Shown here one piece after another: positions 1 through 8,850 of a stretch of 64,000 nt of DNA. Source of the DNA: Marinifaba aquimaris (GTDB taxonomy: Bacteria; Pseudomonadota; Gammaproteobacteria; Enterobacterales; Alteromonadaceae); assembly GCF_013328345.1 (NCBI RefSeq), contig NZ_JABULX010000003.1, forward strand, positions 155,243 through 219,242. Reading direction: 5' to 3'. How positions within the stretch are numbered: the stretch's first letter is position 1; the number at the start of each line of letters is the position of its first letter. The position numbers were made by a program, and so were the translations under genes. The notes under the pieces were generated by a model, which worked only from the letters and a program-made list of their open reading frames with translations, searched no databases and was not told the DNA's origin.

Positions 1-117
1 CATATCAATCAGTTCAGCACCGAGATCTTTTAACTCATCCATATCCCGTTTTAGTTCAGATTTACTGACATAAATGATTTCTTCCGCGTTTTCTATGTCA
101 TACCAATCTTTAGCCAT
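1..117 (-). CDS. darP: DarP/YjgA (DUF615) ribosome biogenesis factor, N-terminal part
   Basis: Only the first 39 codons lie in the window; the gene continues beyond position 1. Read on the minus strand it starts MAKDWYDIENAEEIIYVSKS and continues with SELKRDMDELKDLGAEL. The core IxVSKSExKRDxxELKxLGAE is the conserved start of the YjgA/DarP family, which associates with late 50S precursors. The start codon is the ATG at 115-117, with an AGACAGG-like ribosome binding site upstream. It is divergent from pmbA, the same neighbour as in E. coli and many other gammaproteobacteria, which supports the call. Confidence 0.85.
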   Translation of the reverse strand, partial: MAKDWYDIENAEEIIYVSKSELKRDMDELKDLGAELIDM

Positions 118-200
118 AAATAAAAACCTGTCTTCTGTTTCTCTAATCCCTATATGATACACTAAATGTAATCTCTATGACTGATAAGATGTTGAGCTAA

Positions 201-1538
201 ATGTTAGAAGAAATGAAGCGTGTTGAGCAGGCGGTACAAGAGACACTTGCTTACGCTAAAAAATTAGGTGCCGATTCGGCAGAGGTCTCGATCTCAAAAA
301 CACAGGGAATTCAAATTTCTTCTCGTCTGGGGGAAGTCGAAACCGTAGAGTTTAACCACGATGGTGCCTTGGGAATTGCATTGTGGAATGGCAAACGAAA
401 AGGTTCAGCTTCGACTTCTGATTTATCACCTGAAGCATTGAAAAGAACGGTAGAGGCAGCGTGTAATATTGCCAAGTACACTTCTGAAGATGATTGTTCA
501 GGCTTGGCCGACAAGGCATTGATGATCAAAGCTCAGCAACAGCAAGATTTAGATTTACACCACCCATCAGATATTTCTACAGATGACGCAATTGCTTTGA
601 CCAAACGCTGTGAGCAAGCTGCATTTGATCAAGATGGACGCATTACTAATTCTGATGGTGCGAGTTTGTCATCACACCAAGGTTTTCGAGTTTACGGAAA
701 TAGTTATGGTGTATTAGCCGCCTATCCAAGTTCTCGTCACAGTTTAAGTTGTGCTGTCATTGCTGAAGATGAGCAAGATATGCAACGCGATTATGCTTAT
801 ACAGTTTCGCGTCGATTTGACTTGCTAGATACACCTGAGCTTGTAGGTCAACAAGCGGCGAAAGAAGTAATTGCAAGGTTGAACCCCAGCCAAATCGCAA
901 CGGGTAAAGTTCCAGTTATGTTCAAGGCAGATGTTGCTTCGAGTTTATTTGGTCACTTTATTTCAGGTATCAGTGGCGGTAATTTATATCGCAATTCTTC
1001 ATTTTTACTCGACAAGTTGGACAAACAAGTTTTCCCAGAGTGGTTAACAATTCATGAAGACCCTTTTATTAAGCAAGGTTTAGCTAGTAGCACTTTTGAC
1101 CATGAAGGTGTTGCAACATCAAAGCGCAATATTGTTGAAGCGGGTGTGTTACAAACCTGGTTACTGTCTAGTTATTCTGCGCGTAAATTAAACTTGCAAA
1201 GTACTGGTCACGCTGGCGGTATTCACAACTGGCGTTTACAGAGCAAACAATCTGGTGGCGATTTTGAAGCCATGCTTAAAAAGCTGGGTACAGGGCTACT
1301 AGTAACTGAAATGATGGGCCAAGGCGTTAATGTTGTTAACGGTGATTACTCGCGAGGCGCAGCTGGTTTTTGGGTAGAAAATGGTGAGATACAATACCCT
1401 GTTGCCGAGATAACCATTGCCGGTAATTTAACAGACATGCTCAATAATATTGTCGCCATAGGTGATGATATTGATCCTCGAGGCAGCATTTATACGGGTT
1501 CAGTGATTCTAGAAGAAATGCAAATTGCAGGTAGTTAA
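201..1538 (+). CDS. pmbA: PmbA, TldD/PmbA family metalloprotease subunit
   Basis: A 445-residue protein close to E. coli PmbA (TldE, 450 aa) over its whole length. Recognisable blocks include GEVETVEFNHDGALGI near residue 45, DYAYTVSRRFD near 200, SYSARKLNLQSTGHAGG near 325 and GDYSRGAAGFWVENGEIQYP near 390. In the family TldD carries the zinc site, while PmbA/TldE is the partner that lacks the full metal motif. The heterodimer degrades unfolded peptides, for example in microcin maturation and CcdA turnover. The ATG at 201 has only a weak Shine-Dalgarno; an in-frame ATG four codons later is preceded by AGAAGAA and is an alternative start. Confidence 0.95.
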   Translation: MLEEMKRVEQAVQETLAYAKKLGADSAEVSISKTQGIQISSRLGEVETVEFNHDGALGIALWNGKRKGSASTSDLSPEALKRTVEAACNIAKYTSEDDCSGLADKALMIKAQQQQDLDLHHPSDISTDDAIALTKRCEQAAFDQDGRITNSDGASLSSHQGFRVYGNSYGVLAAYPSSRHSLSCAVIAEDEQDMQRDYAYTVSRRFDLLDTPELVGQQAAKEVIARLNPSQIATGKVPVMFKADVASSLFGHFISGISGGNLYRNSSFLLDKLDKQVFPEWLTIHEDPFIKQGLASSTFDHEGVATSKRNIVEAGVLQTWLLSSYSARKLNLQSTGHAGGIHNWRLQSKQSGGDFEAMLKKLGTGLLVTEMMGQGVNVVNGDYSRGAAGFWVENGEIQYPVAEITIAGNLTDMLNNIVAIGDDIDPRGSIYTGSVILEEMQIAGS

Positions 1539-1556
1539 ACTGTTATGAATCGCAAC

Positions 1557-1584
1557 CTTGGTTGTTAGCTTGCTAACAACCAAG
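1557..1584. repeat. 13-bp perfect inverted repeat over the mgtE stop codon
   Basis: The arms CTTGGTTGTTAGC (1557-1569) and GCTAACAACCAAG (1572-1584) are perfectly complementary with only two bases between them. It lies at the convergent pmbA/mgtE junction and includes the mgtE stop codon at 1565-1567. Neither side has a run of T, so it is not a textbook intrinsic terminator. It may act as a bidirectional 3'-end stabiliser or a weak terminator; that role is inference. Confidence 0.6.
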
Positions 1585-2929
1585 TCGCTGTACCTAAGAA
1601 AGCAAAGATACCCACTACATCGGTAACTGTTGTCAAAATGACCCCACCAGCAAGGGCTGGGTCGATATCTAAACGTTTTAAAATAAGCGGAATCGTTACA
1701 CCTGCAATACCTGCTGCTAACATGTTCATCAACATGGCAAAGGCAATGACCCCACCAAGCATTAAATCTTGCTTCCAGATAGCTACAACGGTTGCGAGTA
1801 ATACCGCCCAAAGCAATCCGTTTAGTACGCCTATAGTAAACTCTTTTACGATCAACCAACGCACGTTAGTTGGGGCTACATGGCCAAGCGCCATTGCGCG
1901 AATAACCAAAGTTAAGGTTTGGTTACCTGCAATACCACCCATACTCGGCACGATAGTGTTAAGCACGGCTAGTACGGCTAGTTGACCTAATATATCCTCA
2001 AACATACTCGATACGGCCGCAGCCATGAGTGCGGTTAATAAGTTAATACCAAGCCATACAGAGCGCCTTTGAGTACTTTTGAGTACAGGCGCAAAGGTAT
2101 CTTCTTCATCATCTAAACCCGCCATACTCATCATTGAGTGTTCAGCGTCTTCACGAATAATATCAACCACATCATCGATTGTGATACGGCCAAGTAGATG
2201 ATTATCTTCATCGACGACGGGAGCTGAGATCCAATTGTGTCGCTCAAATAACTGTGCAACATCAGATTCATCCATACTGTCGCGGATCGTTTCTGCATCT
2301 TGGTCCATGATGTCAGCAACTAACGTTGCAGGGTTAGCAGTAACGACTAGTGTCGAAAGCGGTAATTCGCCGATCAGTTTGTCATCATCGTCTACAACAT
2401 AAAGTACATCAGTCGCTTCTGGTAGCTGTCCTCTGAGTCTTAAGTAACGCATGACGACTTCGGTACTCACATCGGCTCTTAACGTGACAGTATCCGTATT
2501 CATGATGGCACCTGCGGTACCATCTGCATATGCGAGTGCTTTTTCGGCTCGGACTCTGTCTTGGCTATCGAGTGAGTTTAATACTTCTTGATAAGTATCG
2601 TTTGGTAGACTACGTAAAACTTCGGCTAAGTCATCGGTATCCATGCCTTCTGTTGCTTCTGCAAGCATGGCAGGGTTCATTTTCTGAATGATACCGTTAC
2701 GAACGTCTTCTGAGAGTTCTTCTAAAATTTCGCCGTGAAAGTCATTATCTATCAACTGCCAGAGTAAGTTACGCTCTTTTGCCGGTGTTGATTCTAAAAT
2801 AAAGGCAACATCAGCCGTGGGCATTTCATGAAGCAAGTTACGCACGCGCACAAACATGCCGCGGCTAATTGCGCGGTTTATTTCGGTTAGTTGTTCGTGG
2901 GCGTGTTCTTGTTCAAATGCTTCAGGCAT
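1565..2929 (-). CDS. mgtE: MgtE-type magnesium transporter
   Basis: A 454-residue protein with the standard MgtE layout. The N-terminal superhelical domain (about 20-130) contains repeated leucine-rich helices such as MDTDDLAEVLRSLPNDTYQEVL. Two CBS domains follow (about 135-260), rich in Asp, where cytosolic Mg2+ gates the channel. The last part (about 290-450) holds five hydrophobic helices with the pore segment PSMGGIAGNQTLTLVIRAMA. In the family the dimer conducts Mg2+ inward and closes when cytosolic Mg2+ is high. It sits 71 bp after npr on the same strand and may be read with the ptsN-rapZ-npr genes. Confidence 0.95.
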   Translation of the reverse strand: MPEAFEQEHAHEQLTEINRAISRGMFVRVRNLLHEMPTADVAFILESTPAKERNLLWQLIDNDFHGEILEELSEDVRNGIIQKMNPAMLAEATEGMDTDDLAEVLRSLPNDTYQEVLNSLDSQDRVRAEKALAYADGTAGAIMNTDTVTLRADVSTEVVMRYLRLRGQLPEATDVLYVVDDDDKLIGELPLSTLVVTANPATLVADIMDQDAETIRDSMDESDVAQLFERHNWISAPVVDEDNHLLGRITIDDVVDIIREDAEHSMMSMAGLDDEEDTFAPVLKSTQRRSVWLGINLLTALMAAAVSSMFEDILGQLAVLAVLNTIVPSMGGIAGNQTLTLVIRAMALGHVAPTNVRWLIVKEFTIGVLNGLLWAVLLATVVAIWKQDLMLGGVIAFAMLMNMLAAGIAGVTIPLILKRLDIDPALAGGVILTTVTDVVGIFAFLGTATWLLAS

Positions 2930-3000
2930 CTTATTTTGTAGTAAAGCCTTGTAATTATTAGTTAAGTGTAGCGGTGGATTGGCTTAAAAGGTAAAACTAA

Positions 3001-3270
3001 TTAATCCTCTTCTTCAAATTTGGCTTCAATTAGTTGTGCAATTGCATCTAATGCCGCTTGGGCATCAGCACCATCACTACTTACTTCTATTTGCTTACCT
3101 TGAGCACCCGCTAACATCAACAAGCCCATGACACTGTTGGCTTTGGCTTGTTTATTGTCACAATGAATGGTTACTTCACTTTTAAATTGCATAGCCAATT
3201 CAGCAAGTTTTGTAGCTGCTCTGGCGTGTAGACCTAGCTTGTTAGTTATGGTTAATGTTCTGGTGATCAT
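3001..3270 (-). CDS. ptsO: NPr, HPr-like phosphocarrier of the nitrogen PTS
   Basis: An 89-residue HPr-fold protein. The phosphorylated histidine is His15 in KLGLHARAA, and the second HPr block AKANSVMGLLMLAGAQG is near residue 45. Together with IIA-Ntr (PtsN) and PTSP it forms the nitrogen phosphotransferase relay, which signals rather than carries sugar. The neighbours rapZ and ptsN separate it from the sugar-PTS HPr gene ptsH. Its start overlaps the rapZ stop by 4 bp (ATGA-type overlap), which indicates translational coupling. Confidence 0.95.
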   Translation of the reverse strand: MITRTLTITNKLGLHARAATKLAELAMQFKSEVTIHCDNKQAKANSVMGLLMLAGAQGKQIEVSSDGADAQAALDAIAQLIEAKFEEED

Positions 3271-4139
3271 CCGTTTTTCTTTTTACCGCCTTGCTCTCTA
3301 TGCAATATAGCAACGTTGTCTCTGTCTTGTTTAAATGCTTGGCCTAACATTTCAGCGATGTAAACAGAGCGATGTTGACCGCCAGTACAGCCAATCGCAA
3401 TCGTGACATAACTGCGATTGTTTTTTTCTAGTGCTGGTAACCAAGTGTTCAAGAATACTTTTACTTGCCAGATAAACTCATGTACTTCAGGTTGCTCGCT
3501 TAGATAGTCTTGCACGGGCTGATCTAAGCCTGTTAATGGCCTAAGGTCACTTATCCAATGTGGGTTAGGTAAAAACCTAACATCGAATACATAGTCTGCG
3601 TCTTGCGGTAAGCCGTGTTTGAAACCAAAAGAGGTAAAAACAAGCTGTAGCTGTTTAGCATTGGTGCCCAGAATTTGTTGATGCACTGAGTCGTTGAGTT
3701 GATGAATACTCAAGGTGCTTGTATCAATTGTTAAATCAGCGGCTTCTTTTAAACCAGCGAGTAATTTCTCTTCTTTTAAAATGGCTTCTTCTAAGCTTAA
3801 TTCTGTTTCACGTAGAGAAAGAGGGTGAATGCGACGTGATTCAGAAAAGCGTTTTAGTAGTGTTTCATTGCTCGAGTTCAAGTAAACAATCTTGATGCTA
3901 GCTTGTGATTGCAACGCATCTATGTAGCTCATTACTTGATCTGATGATGGTAGTGTAAGATTTCGAATATCTAGGGTAACTGCGATCTTGTCATATCGAC
4001 CTTCTAAGGTTTTCAATAATGACATCAGTAGTTCAAGTGGAATATTGTCCACACAGTAATAACCAGAGTCTTCTAAGTTGTGAAGAGCGGCTGTTTTACC
4101 TGAACCAGACCGACCAGTAAATATAACCAGTTTTAACAT
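3267..4139 (-). CDS. rapZ: RapZ, RNase adapter protein
   Basis: A 290-residue protein with a Walker A motif GRSGSGKT at residues 9-16. The RapZ C-terminal domain carries the block IAIGCTGGQHRSVYIAEML and ends in a basic tail EQGGKKKNG. In E. coli RapZ binds the sRNAs GlmY and GlmZ and directs RNase E to GlmZ, so tuning glmS and hexosamine synthesis. Whether GlmY/GlmZ exist in this organism cannot be told from the window. The length is close to E. coli RapZ (284 aa). It lies between ptsN and npr, the conserved order. Confidence 0.95.
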   Translation of the reverse strand: MLKLVIFTGRSGSGKTAALHNLEDSGYYCVDNIPLELLMSLLKTLEGRYDKIAVTLDIRNLTLPSSDQVMSYIDALQSQASIKIVYLNSSNETLLKRFSESRRIHPLSLRETELSLEEAILKEEKLLAGLKEAADLTIDTSTLSIHQLNDSVHQQILGTNAKQLQLVFTSFGFKHGLPQDADYVFDVRFLPNPHWISDLRPLTGLDQPVQDYLSEQPEVHEFIWQVKVFLNTWLPALEKNNRSYVTIAIGCTGGQHRSVYIAEMLGQAFKQDRDNVAILHREQGGKKKNG

Positions 4140-4175
4140 GCTACACCTAGTTGTTATTGTTTTTGTGCTGCGAAA

Positions 4176-4622
4176 TTAAGCGACAAAAGCTTGATACAGA
4201 GCTTCGTTGTCGCGGGCGTGTTTAATATTTTTAAGAATTTGTTTATCCGATAGTTTTTCTGCAATAGCAGCAAGTGAGCTCAAGTGATTTTTACACTCGT
4301 GTTCAGGTGCTAGCAATACACAAAATACCTGTACCGGTTGATTGTCTATCGCATCAAAATCTATTGGTTTTTCAGTTGTTACCAATAAAGACACATTTTT
4401 CTCGGTGTCTTTTAGTCGACCGTGGGGTAATGCGATCCCTTGGCCAATTCCTGTACTGCCTAATCGTTCTCTATTTAACAAAGCCTCTAAGATACTTTGC
4501 TCTTCAAGTTCTGGGTAATGCTTTGACGCCAATTGGCTGACATACTGAAGCAGTTTTTTTTTACTGCTTACCGGCACTGCGCAAAATACGCAGTCCGGTA
4601 AAATTAACGATGTGACGTCCAT
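4176..4622 (-). CDS. ptsN: PtsN, nitrogen-regulatory PTS enzyme IIA
   Basis: A 148-residue PTS EIIA type-2 domain. His67, in the block GIGQGIALPHGRL, is the phosphorylation site by family comparison. IIA-Ntr accepts phosphate from NPr and in enterobacteria regulates potassium transport and sensor kinases. The N-terminus contains two Cys (11 and 14) flanking VF, unlike E. coli PtsN. The gene lies 8 bp after hpf and 36 bp before rapZ, consistent with one transcript. Confidence 0.94.
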   Translation of the reverse strand: MDVTSLILPDCVFCAVPVSSKKKLLQYVSQLASKHYPELEEQSILEALLNRERLGSTGIGQGIALPHGRLKDTEKNVSLLVTTEKPIDFDAIDNQPVQVFCVLLAPEHECKNHLSSLAAIAEKLSDKQILKNIKHARDNEALYQAFVA

Positions 4623-4630
4623 AAAAGAAT

Positions 4631-4918
4631 TTAATGACTCTTTAATTTTTCTTTGTGTTTAATAACTTGGCGATCGAGTTTATCGATTAAGCCATCAATC
4701 GAAGCGTACATGTTTTCATGTTCTTGGGTCGCAAAAATTTCGCCGCCGTTTAAATGCAATGTTGCTTCAGCTTTTTGTACGAGTTTTTCTACACTTAGTA
4801 TCACATAAACATTGTTGATATGATCAAAATGCCTCTCAAGCTTAGCAAATTTAGAATCTACATACTCTTTTAATGACTCAGTAACTTCAACATGGCGTCC
4901 AGTTAGATTGATTTGCAT
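4631..4918 (-). CDS. hpf: HPF, short-form ribosome hibernation promoting factor
   Basis: A 95-residue protein of the RaiA/HPF S30AE family, starting MQINLTGRHVEVTESLKEYV and ending in a lysine-rich tail. The length fits the short HPF that, with RMF, drives 100S ribosome dimers in gammaproteobacteria; long HPF proteins have an extra C-terminal domain that is absent here. A good ribosome binding site (GAGGAAAA) precedes the ATG at 4918. It follows rpoN by 33 bp, as in E. coli. Confidence 0.95.
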   Translation of the reverse strand: MQINLTGRHVEVTESLKEYVDSKFAKLERHFDHINNVYVILSVEKLVQKAEATLHLNGGEIFATQEHENMYASIDGLIDKLDRQVIKHKEKLKSH

Positions 4919-4951
4919 AGGCTTTTCCTCTTCGGTTATTAAACTGCTTTA

Positions 4952-6451
4952 TCAAAGCAGGCTTTTACGTTGATTCGATGGTGGTATTGATAAAGACTCT
5001 CGATATTTTGCAATCGTTCGTCTTGCCACCTTGATACCTTGCTCTGCTAATAAGTCAGTGATTTTACTGTCACTCAATGGCTTATTAGGGCTCTCCGCTG
5101 CAACCAACTTCTTGATCAAGGCGCGGATAGCGGTAGAAGAACATTCACCGCCGTTTTCTGTACTAACATGGCTTGAGAAGAAGTACTTCAACTCAAAAAT
5201 CCCTCTAGGGGTGTGCATGTATTTTTGCGTTGTAACACGAGAGATAGTGGACTCGTGCATCTCAACGTCTTCCGCAATGTCATTTAACACAAGCGGTTTC
5301 ATTGCTTCATCACCGTATTCGAAGAAACCGTACTGGTGTTCGACGATACAACGTGCAACTTTTAATAGCGTTTCATTACGGCTCTCAAGGCTTTTAATAA
5401 ACCACTTTGCATCTTGCATATGAGAGCGAATAAATTGCGTGTCACTTGAATCTTTTGCAGTTCGAGTCAGTGCTGCATATTCTTCGTTTACTTTCAGTTT
5501 TGGTACACTGTCAGGGTTTAATTCAACCAACCAGCGCCCTTTTTCTTTTCTAACCGATACATCAGGTACTATGTATTGTGCCTCTTCCGCGATCACTTGA
5601 TTACCCGGCCTTGGGTTTAGTGTATGGATGAGTTTCATTACTTCGCGTAATGCATCTTCCTTTAGACGTGTTTTTCTGGCTAATGTGCGAAAGTCGCGAT
5701 TTGCCAATAAATCGATGTGCTTGGAGACAACTAACATGGCTTCATTTAGCCATTCAGTCTCAGGTTCGAACTGCCTTAATTGAACCATTAGGCACTCTTG
5801 AGCTGAGCGAGAGGCAACTCCAATAGGGTCGAATAATTGAATGCGTTTTAATACCGCTTCAACTTCATCTAATTCAACTTCTTCTTGTCCTAAGCTCTCT
5901 AACACATCTTCTGCTGTGACCGTTAAGTAACCTGAATCATCAACAGCATCTATGATTGCGGTAGCTATGGCTTTATCGGTTGGCGAGAAAGGAGTCAGAT
6001 CCATTTGCCAAAATAGGTGATCGCGAATAGATTCAGTGGTTTCACCCTGATAAACCATGTCATCACCACCTATACCCGATGAAGAAGTACTCTTACTGGC
6101 AGGGCTAGCTGCTTGAGAAAGGTGATCGTCCCACGTTGAATCTGTCGGTAATTGGTCTGGAATATCCTGACGTTCTAGTTGATCTAGGCTATCGCTGTAA
6201 CTGTTTTCTTCAAAGCCATCAATATCAGCCGTAGCTGCTTCGCCATTTGTTGGTTCTTTGATATTGTCTAGCGCTTCATCACCAGCGGCCTGTTCGAAAT
6301 CATCTGTTTCTAACAGTGGGTTGGCATCCAGTGCTTCTTGAATTTCTTGTTGCAAGTCCAACGTCGATAATTGCAGCAAACGGATGGCTTGTTGCAATTG
6401 CGGCGTCATAGTCAGCTGTTGACTAAACTTGAGCTGTAAACTTTGCTTCAT
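4952..6451 (-). CDS. rpoN: RpoN, RNA polymerase sigma-54 factor
   Basis: A 499-residue sigma-54. Region I (about 1-50) is glutamine-rich with the activator-interacting start [20 protein letters not shown]. Region II (about 50-120) is acidic and variable. The core-binding domain follows, then the helix-turn-helix near 400 ([18 protein letters not shown]). The RpoN box [10 protein letters not shown] at 476-485 reads the -24 element; the usual form is ARRTVAKYRE. Sigma-54 needs AAA+ enhancer-binding proteins, and none is encoded in this window. Confidence 0.97.
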   Translation of the reverse strand: MKQSLQLKFSQQLTMTPQLQQAIRLLQLSTLDLQQEIQEALDANPLLETDDFEQAAGDEALDNIKEPTNGEAATADIDGFEENSYSDSLDQLERQDIPDQLPTDSTWDDHLSQAASPASKSTSSSGIGGDDMVYQGETTESIRDHLFWQMDLTPFSPTDKAIATAIIDAVDDSGYLTVTAEDVLESLGQEEVELDEVEAVLKRIQLFDPIGVASRSAQECLMVQLRQFEPETEWLNEAMLVVSKHIDLLANRDFRTLARKTRLKEDALREVMKLIHTLNPRPGNQVIAEEAQYIVPDVSVRKEKGRWLVELNPDSVPKLKVNEEYAALTRTAKDSSDTQFIRSHMQDAKWFIKSLESRNETLLKVARCIVEHQYGFFEYGDEAMKPLVLNDIAEDVEMHESTISRVTTQKYMHTPRGIFELKYFFSSHVSTENGGECSSTAIRALIKKLVAAESPNKPLSDSKITDLLAEQGIKVARRTIAKYRESLSIPPSNQRKSLL

Positions 6452-6499
6452 GAAATTATATTATTCCTAATAATGCGAAATCGTAATGCACTAGTGACC

Positions 6500-7225
6500 T
6501 TATAACTTAAATTGCTCACCTAAGTAAACTTCTCTAACTTGCTGGTTTGTAAGAATTTGTTCTGGTTTACCTGATGCAATTAAGTTCCCCTGACTAACAA
6601 TGTATGCCTTTTCACACACATCTAAAGTCTCCCTCACATTATGGTCTGTGATTAAGACACCAATCCCTCTTTCTTTGAGGTGAGTGATGATTCTTTTAAT
6701 GTCGATGACTGATATTGGGTCAACGCCAGCAAAAGGTTCATCTAACAGAATAAAGGCAGGATCAGCAGCTAAAGCTCGAGCGATTTCTACGCGACGTCGC
6801 TCACCACCTGATAAACTCATACCTAAACTATTTCGTATATGATTAATATGGAACTCACTGAGCAATTCTTCAAGCCTATCTTGCCTTTGTTCGGAAGATA
6901 ATTCTTTTCGTACTTCTAAAATAGCCATGATATTTTGGCTAACGGTCAATTTTTTAAAGATTGAAGAATCTTGTGGCAGGTAGCCAACACCCAAGCGTGC
7001 TCGTTCGTGCATGGGCAGTAAACTCATATCGACATCATCTAGATGAACTTCGCCTTTATCGGCATTGACTAAGCCTACAACCATGTAGAAGGTTGTCGTT
7101 TTACCAGCACCATTAGGACCGAGTAGCCCAACAATCTGCCCCGATTGCACTTCCAGGGATACATCTTGCACCACTTGTCTATTTTTATAGCTTTTAGCTA
7201 AATGTGAGGCTTTAAGTACTGCCAT
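6500..7225 (-). CDS. lptB: LptB, ATPase of the LPS export ABC transporter
   Basis: A 241-residue ABC ATPase with Walker A GPNGAGKT at 36-43, signature LSGGERRR near 138 and Walker [14 protein letters not shown]. The sequence [14 protein letters not shown] and the position between lptA and rpoN identify LptB rather than another importer ATPase. With LptF and LptG (not in this window) it powers extraction of LPS from the inner membrane onto the LptC-LptA bridge. The gap to lptA is 6 bp. Confidence 0.97.
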   Translation of the reverse strand: MAVLKASHLAKSYKNRQVVQDVSLEVQSGQIVGLLGPNGAGKTTTFYMVVGLVNADKGEVHLDDVDMSLLPMHERARLGVGYLPQDSSIFKKLTVSQNIMAILEVRKELSSEQRQDRLEELLSEFHINHIRNSLGMSLSGGERRRVEIARALAADPAFILLDEPFAGVDPISVIDIKRIITHLKERGIGVLITDHNVRETLDVCEKAYIVSQGNLIASGKPEQILTNQQVREVYLGEQFKL

Positions 7226-7231
7226 GCTCTT

Positions 7232-7741
7232 TTATTCACCTAGGTTTAAAACGGTATGAACGCGCTGTTTGCTGTCTTCACTTGAAGAGGCCACTAATTT
7301 CTTTTGGGCAACGTTGTATTTTATTTCATCGCCGCTTATTTGGCTGTCTGCTTGGTTAATTTTAGCGTCGCCTTTTAGAGTTAGCTCTTTTTCGGTCACT
7401 TTGTACTTTATCTGTTTTGCTTGTGCTGATAAGTAACTGCCATCGTCTAGCTTTTGACTGAAAACGGTAGGTTGACCGTAGGCAATCAGTACTTTTGAGT
7501 TGTCAGTGTCACCTTTAATTATATTGAGCTTATCTGCCTTGATAGATAATAAGCCTTGGCTGATTTCGACATTACCTGTGAAGGTCAGTGTATTATTTTT
7601 AATATCCAATTCTTGCTCATCGGCATCGACTACGATTGGAGCGCTTTTATCAATCAGTGCTTTACTTGCTTCTAAATCGACCGCATAACATGGTGATAAC
7701 ATTAGTGAGAGGCTGAGCAAGAGGGATGAAAACCGTTTCAT
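7232..7741 (-). CDS. lptA: LptA, periplasmic LPS transport bridge protein
   Basis: A 169-residue secreted protein. A cleavable signal peptide (MKRFSSLLLSLSLMLSPCYA) is followed by an OstA/LptA beta-jellyroll domain with blocks DADEQELDIKNNTLTFTGNV and LTLKGDAKINQADSQISGDEI. LptA oligomers carry LPS across the periplasm between LptC and LptD. The gene lies 5 bp after lptC and 6 bp before lptB, so the three are almost certainly co-expressed. Confidence 0.94.
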   Translation of the reverse strand: MKRFSSLLLSLSLMLSPCYAVDLEASKALIDKSAPIVVDADEQELDIKNNTLTFTGNVEISQGLLSIKADKLNIIKGDTDNSKVLIAYGQPTVFSQKLDDGSYLSAQAKQIKYKVTEKELTLKGDAKINQADSQISGDEIKYNVAQKKLVASSSEDSKQRVHTVLNLGE

Positions 7742-7746
7742 TTTGA

Positions 7747-8298
7747 TTATTCCGCTTTAATGGTTGCGTTTACAGATTGTTCAAGTAGCAATTGTTCTTG
7801 TGCAAGGTTACCCGAAAGTCCTATCGCTGATAAGTTAATATTGTCGCCGTAAGCTTTAACATTGGAATCAGAGTAAATGCTCTTATCAATTAAATTGATA
7901 TCTAAGGTATCTAAGCTAAAGTGACTAAACCAAGGTGAGGGCGTCAGTGCTACAAGTTCAACGCCACCAGTTAAGTAAATAAATTCTTGCTCTACCAGTT
8001 GACTTTGGTTAGCGGTTAACTGCCAATTAGTATCTTCTTGATTAAATACGCGATAAATACTTTGAGTAAAATTAGCCGAATCGGTATTGGCGTAATAAGC
8101 CATGTAGCTTGATTCTAACTCAGCGTTGGGTTGGCCGGCATCGTCAAAAATTCTCACTTTAATATCTTCAGCAATATAGTCAGGCTGCACCGTTTCTGTT
8201 TTCTTTTCTACAGCTTTAATGGGTTGTTTACTCCACTCATTGTAGAAAAAGGCTAAGGCACCTAAGCTAAATAGAAATAGTAATATAAAGTGACGCAT
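7747..8298 (-). CDS. lptC: LptC, inner-membrane anchored LPS transport protein
   Basis: A 183-residue protein with one N-terminal transmembrane anchor (about residues 5-22) and a periplasmic LptC/YrbK jellyroll domain containing AYYANTDSANFTQSIYRVF and YLTGGVELVAL. LptC receives LPS from LptFG and passes it to LptA. It is 3 bp from kdsC and 5 bp from lptA. Its sequence is poorly conserved, as usual for LptC; the context carries much of the assignment. Confidence 0.92.
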   Translation of the reverse strand: MRHFILLFLFSLGALAFFYNEWSKQPIKAVEKKTETVQPDYIAEDIKVRIFDDAGQPNAELESSYMAYYANTDSANFTQSIYRVFNQEDTNWQLTANQSQLVEQEFIYLTGGVELVALTPSPWFSHFSLDTLDINLIDKSIYSDSNVKAYGDNINLSAIGLSGNLAQEQLLLEQSVNATIKAE

Positions 8299-8301
8299 GA
8301 T

Positions 8302-8850
8302 TTATACGCTCATACCTTGAGCGTACTCAAGTCGATTTCTGACTTGTAGTAATGTATCGCAAACTTCTCTCACTGCGCCAAAACCACCTCTAACTTGAGT
8401 TTGGTAATGACAAAGTTGACTGATAATTGGGTGTGCATCTTGAACGGCTATCGCTAAACCTACTTTTTCCATTACTGTTTGATCCGGTACGTCATCACCA
8501 ATGTAGGCAATTTGACTGTCGTCTAAGCTGGTTAGTTCTTTTAACTTTGCATATGCTTGTAATTTATCACTTTGACCTTGGAAGATGTGTTGAACGCCCA
8601 ATGATTGCATTCGGTTTTCAACAATGTGTGATTTACGGCCAGTGATTACGGCAACTTGAATGTTTTCGTTTATGATTGCTTTAATGCCAAAACCATCGCG
8701 AGTGTGAAAGGCTTTTAACTCTTCACCTTGGTTGCCAAGATAAATTCGACCATCGCTAAAAACACCATCAATATCACAAATTAGCAGCTGAGTTTGTTTG
8801 AAAAGGGTGAGTTGTTGATCGGAAAGACGTGTGTAAAGAGTGTCAAACAT
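8302..8850 (-). CDS. kdsC: KdsC, Kdo-8-phosphate phosphatase
   Basis: A 182-residue HAD-superfamily phosphatase (C0 type, no cap). The nucleophile and acid/base are Asp26 and Asp28 in CDIDGVFSDG, motif II is AVITGRKS, and motif IV is IGDDVPD. It hydrolyses Kdo 8-phosphate to Kdo, the step before CMP-activation in LPS inner-core synthesis. The start codon overlaps the kdsD stop by one base (TAATG), indicating translational coupling. Confidence 0.95.
   Translation of the reverse strand: MFDTLYTRLSDQQLTLFKQTQLLICDIDGVFSDGRIYLGNQGEELKAFHTRDGFGIKAIINENIQVAVITGRKSHIVENRMQSLGVQHIFQGQSDKLQAYAKLKELTSLDDSQIAYIGDDVPDQTVMEKVGLAIAVQDAHPIISQLCHYQTQVRGGFGAVREVCDTLLQVRNRLEYAQGMSV

Noticed and set aside
1638..1985. 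A 115-codon plus-strand open frame inside mgtE.
   Set aside because: Antisense to the MgtE membrane domain; the minus-strand protein has full family homology.
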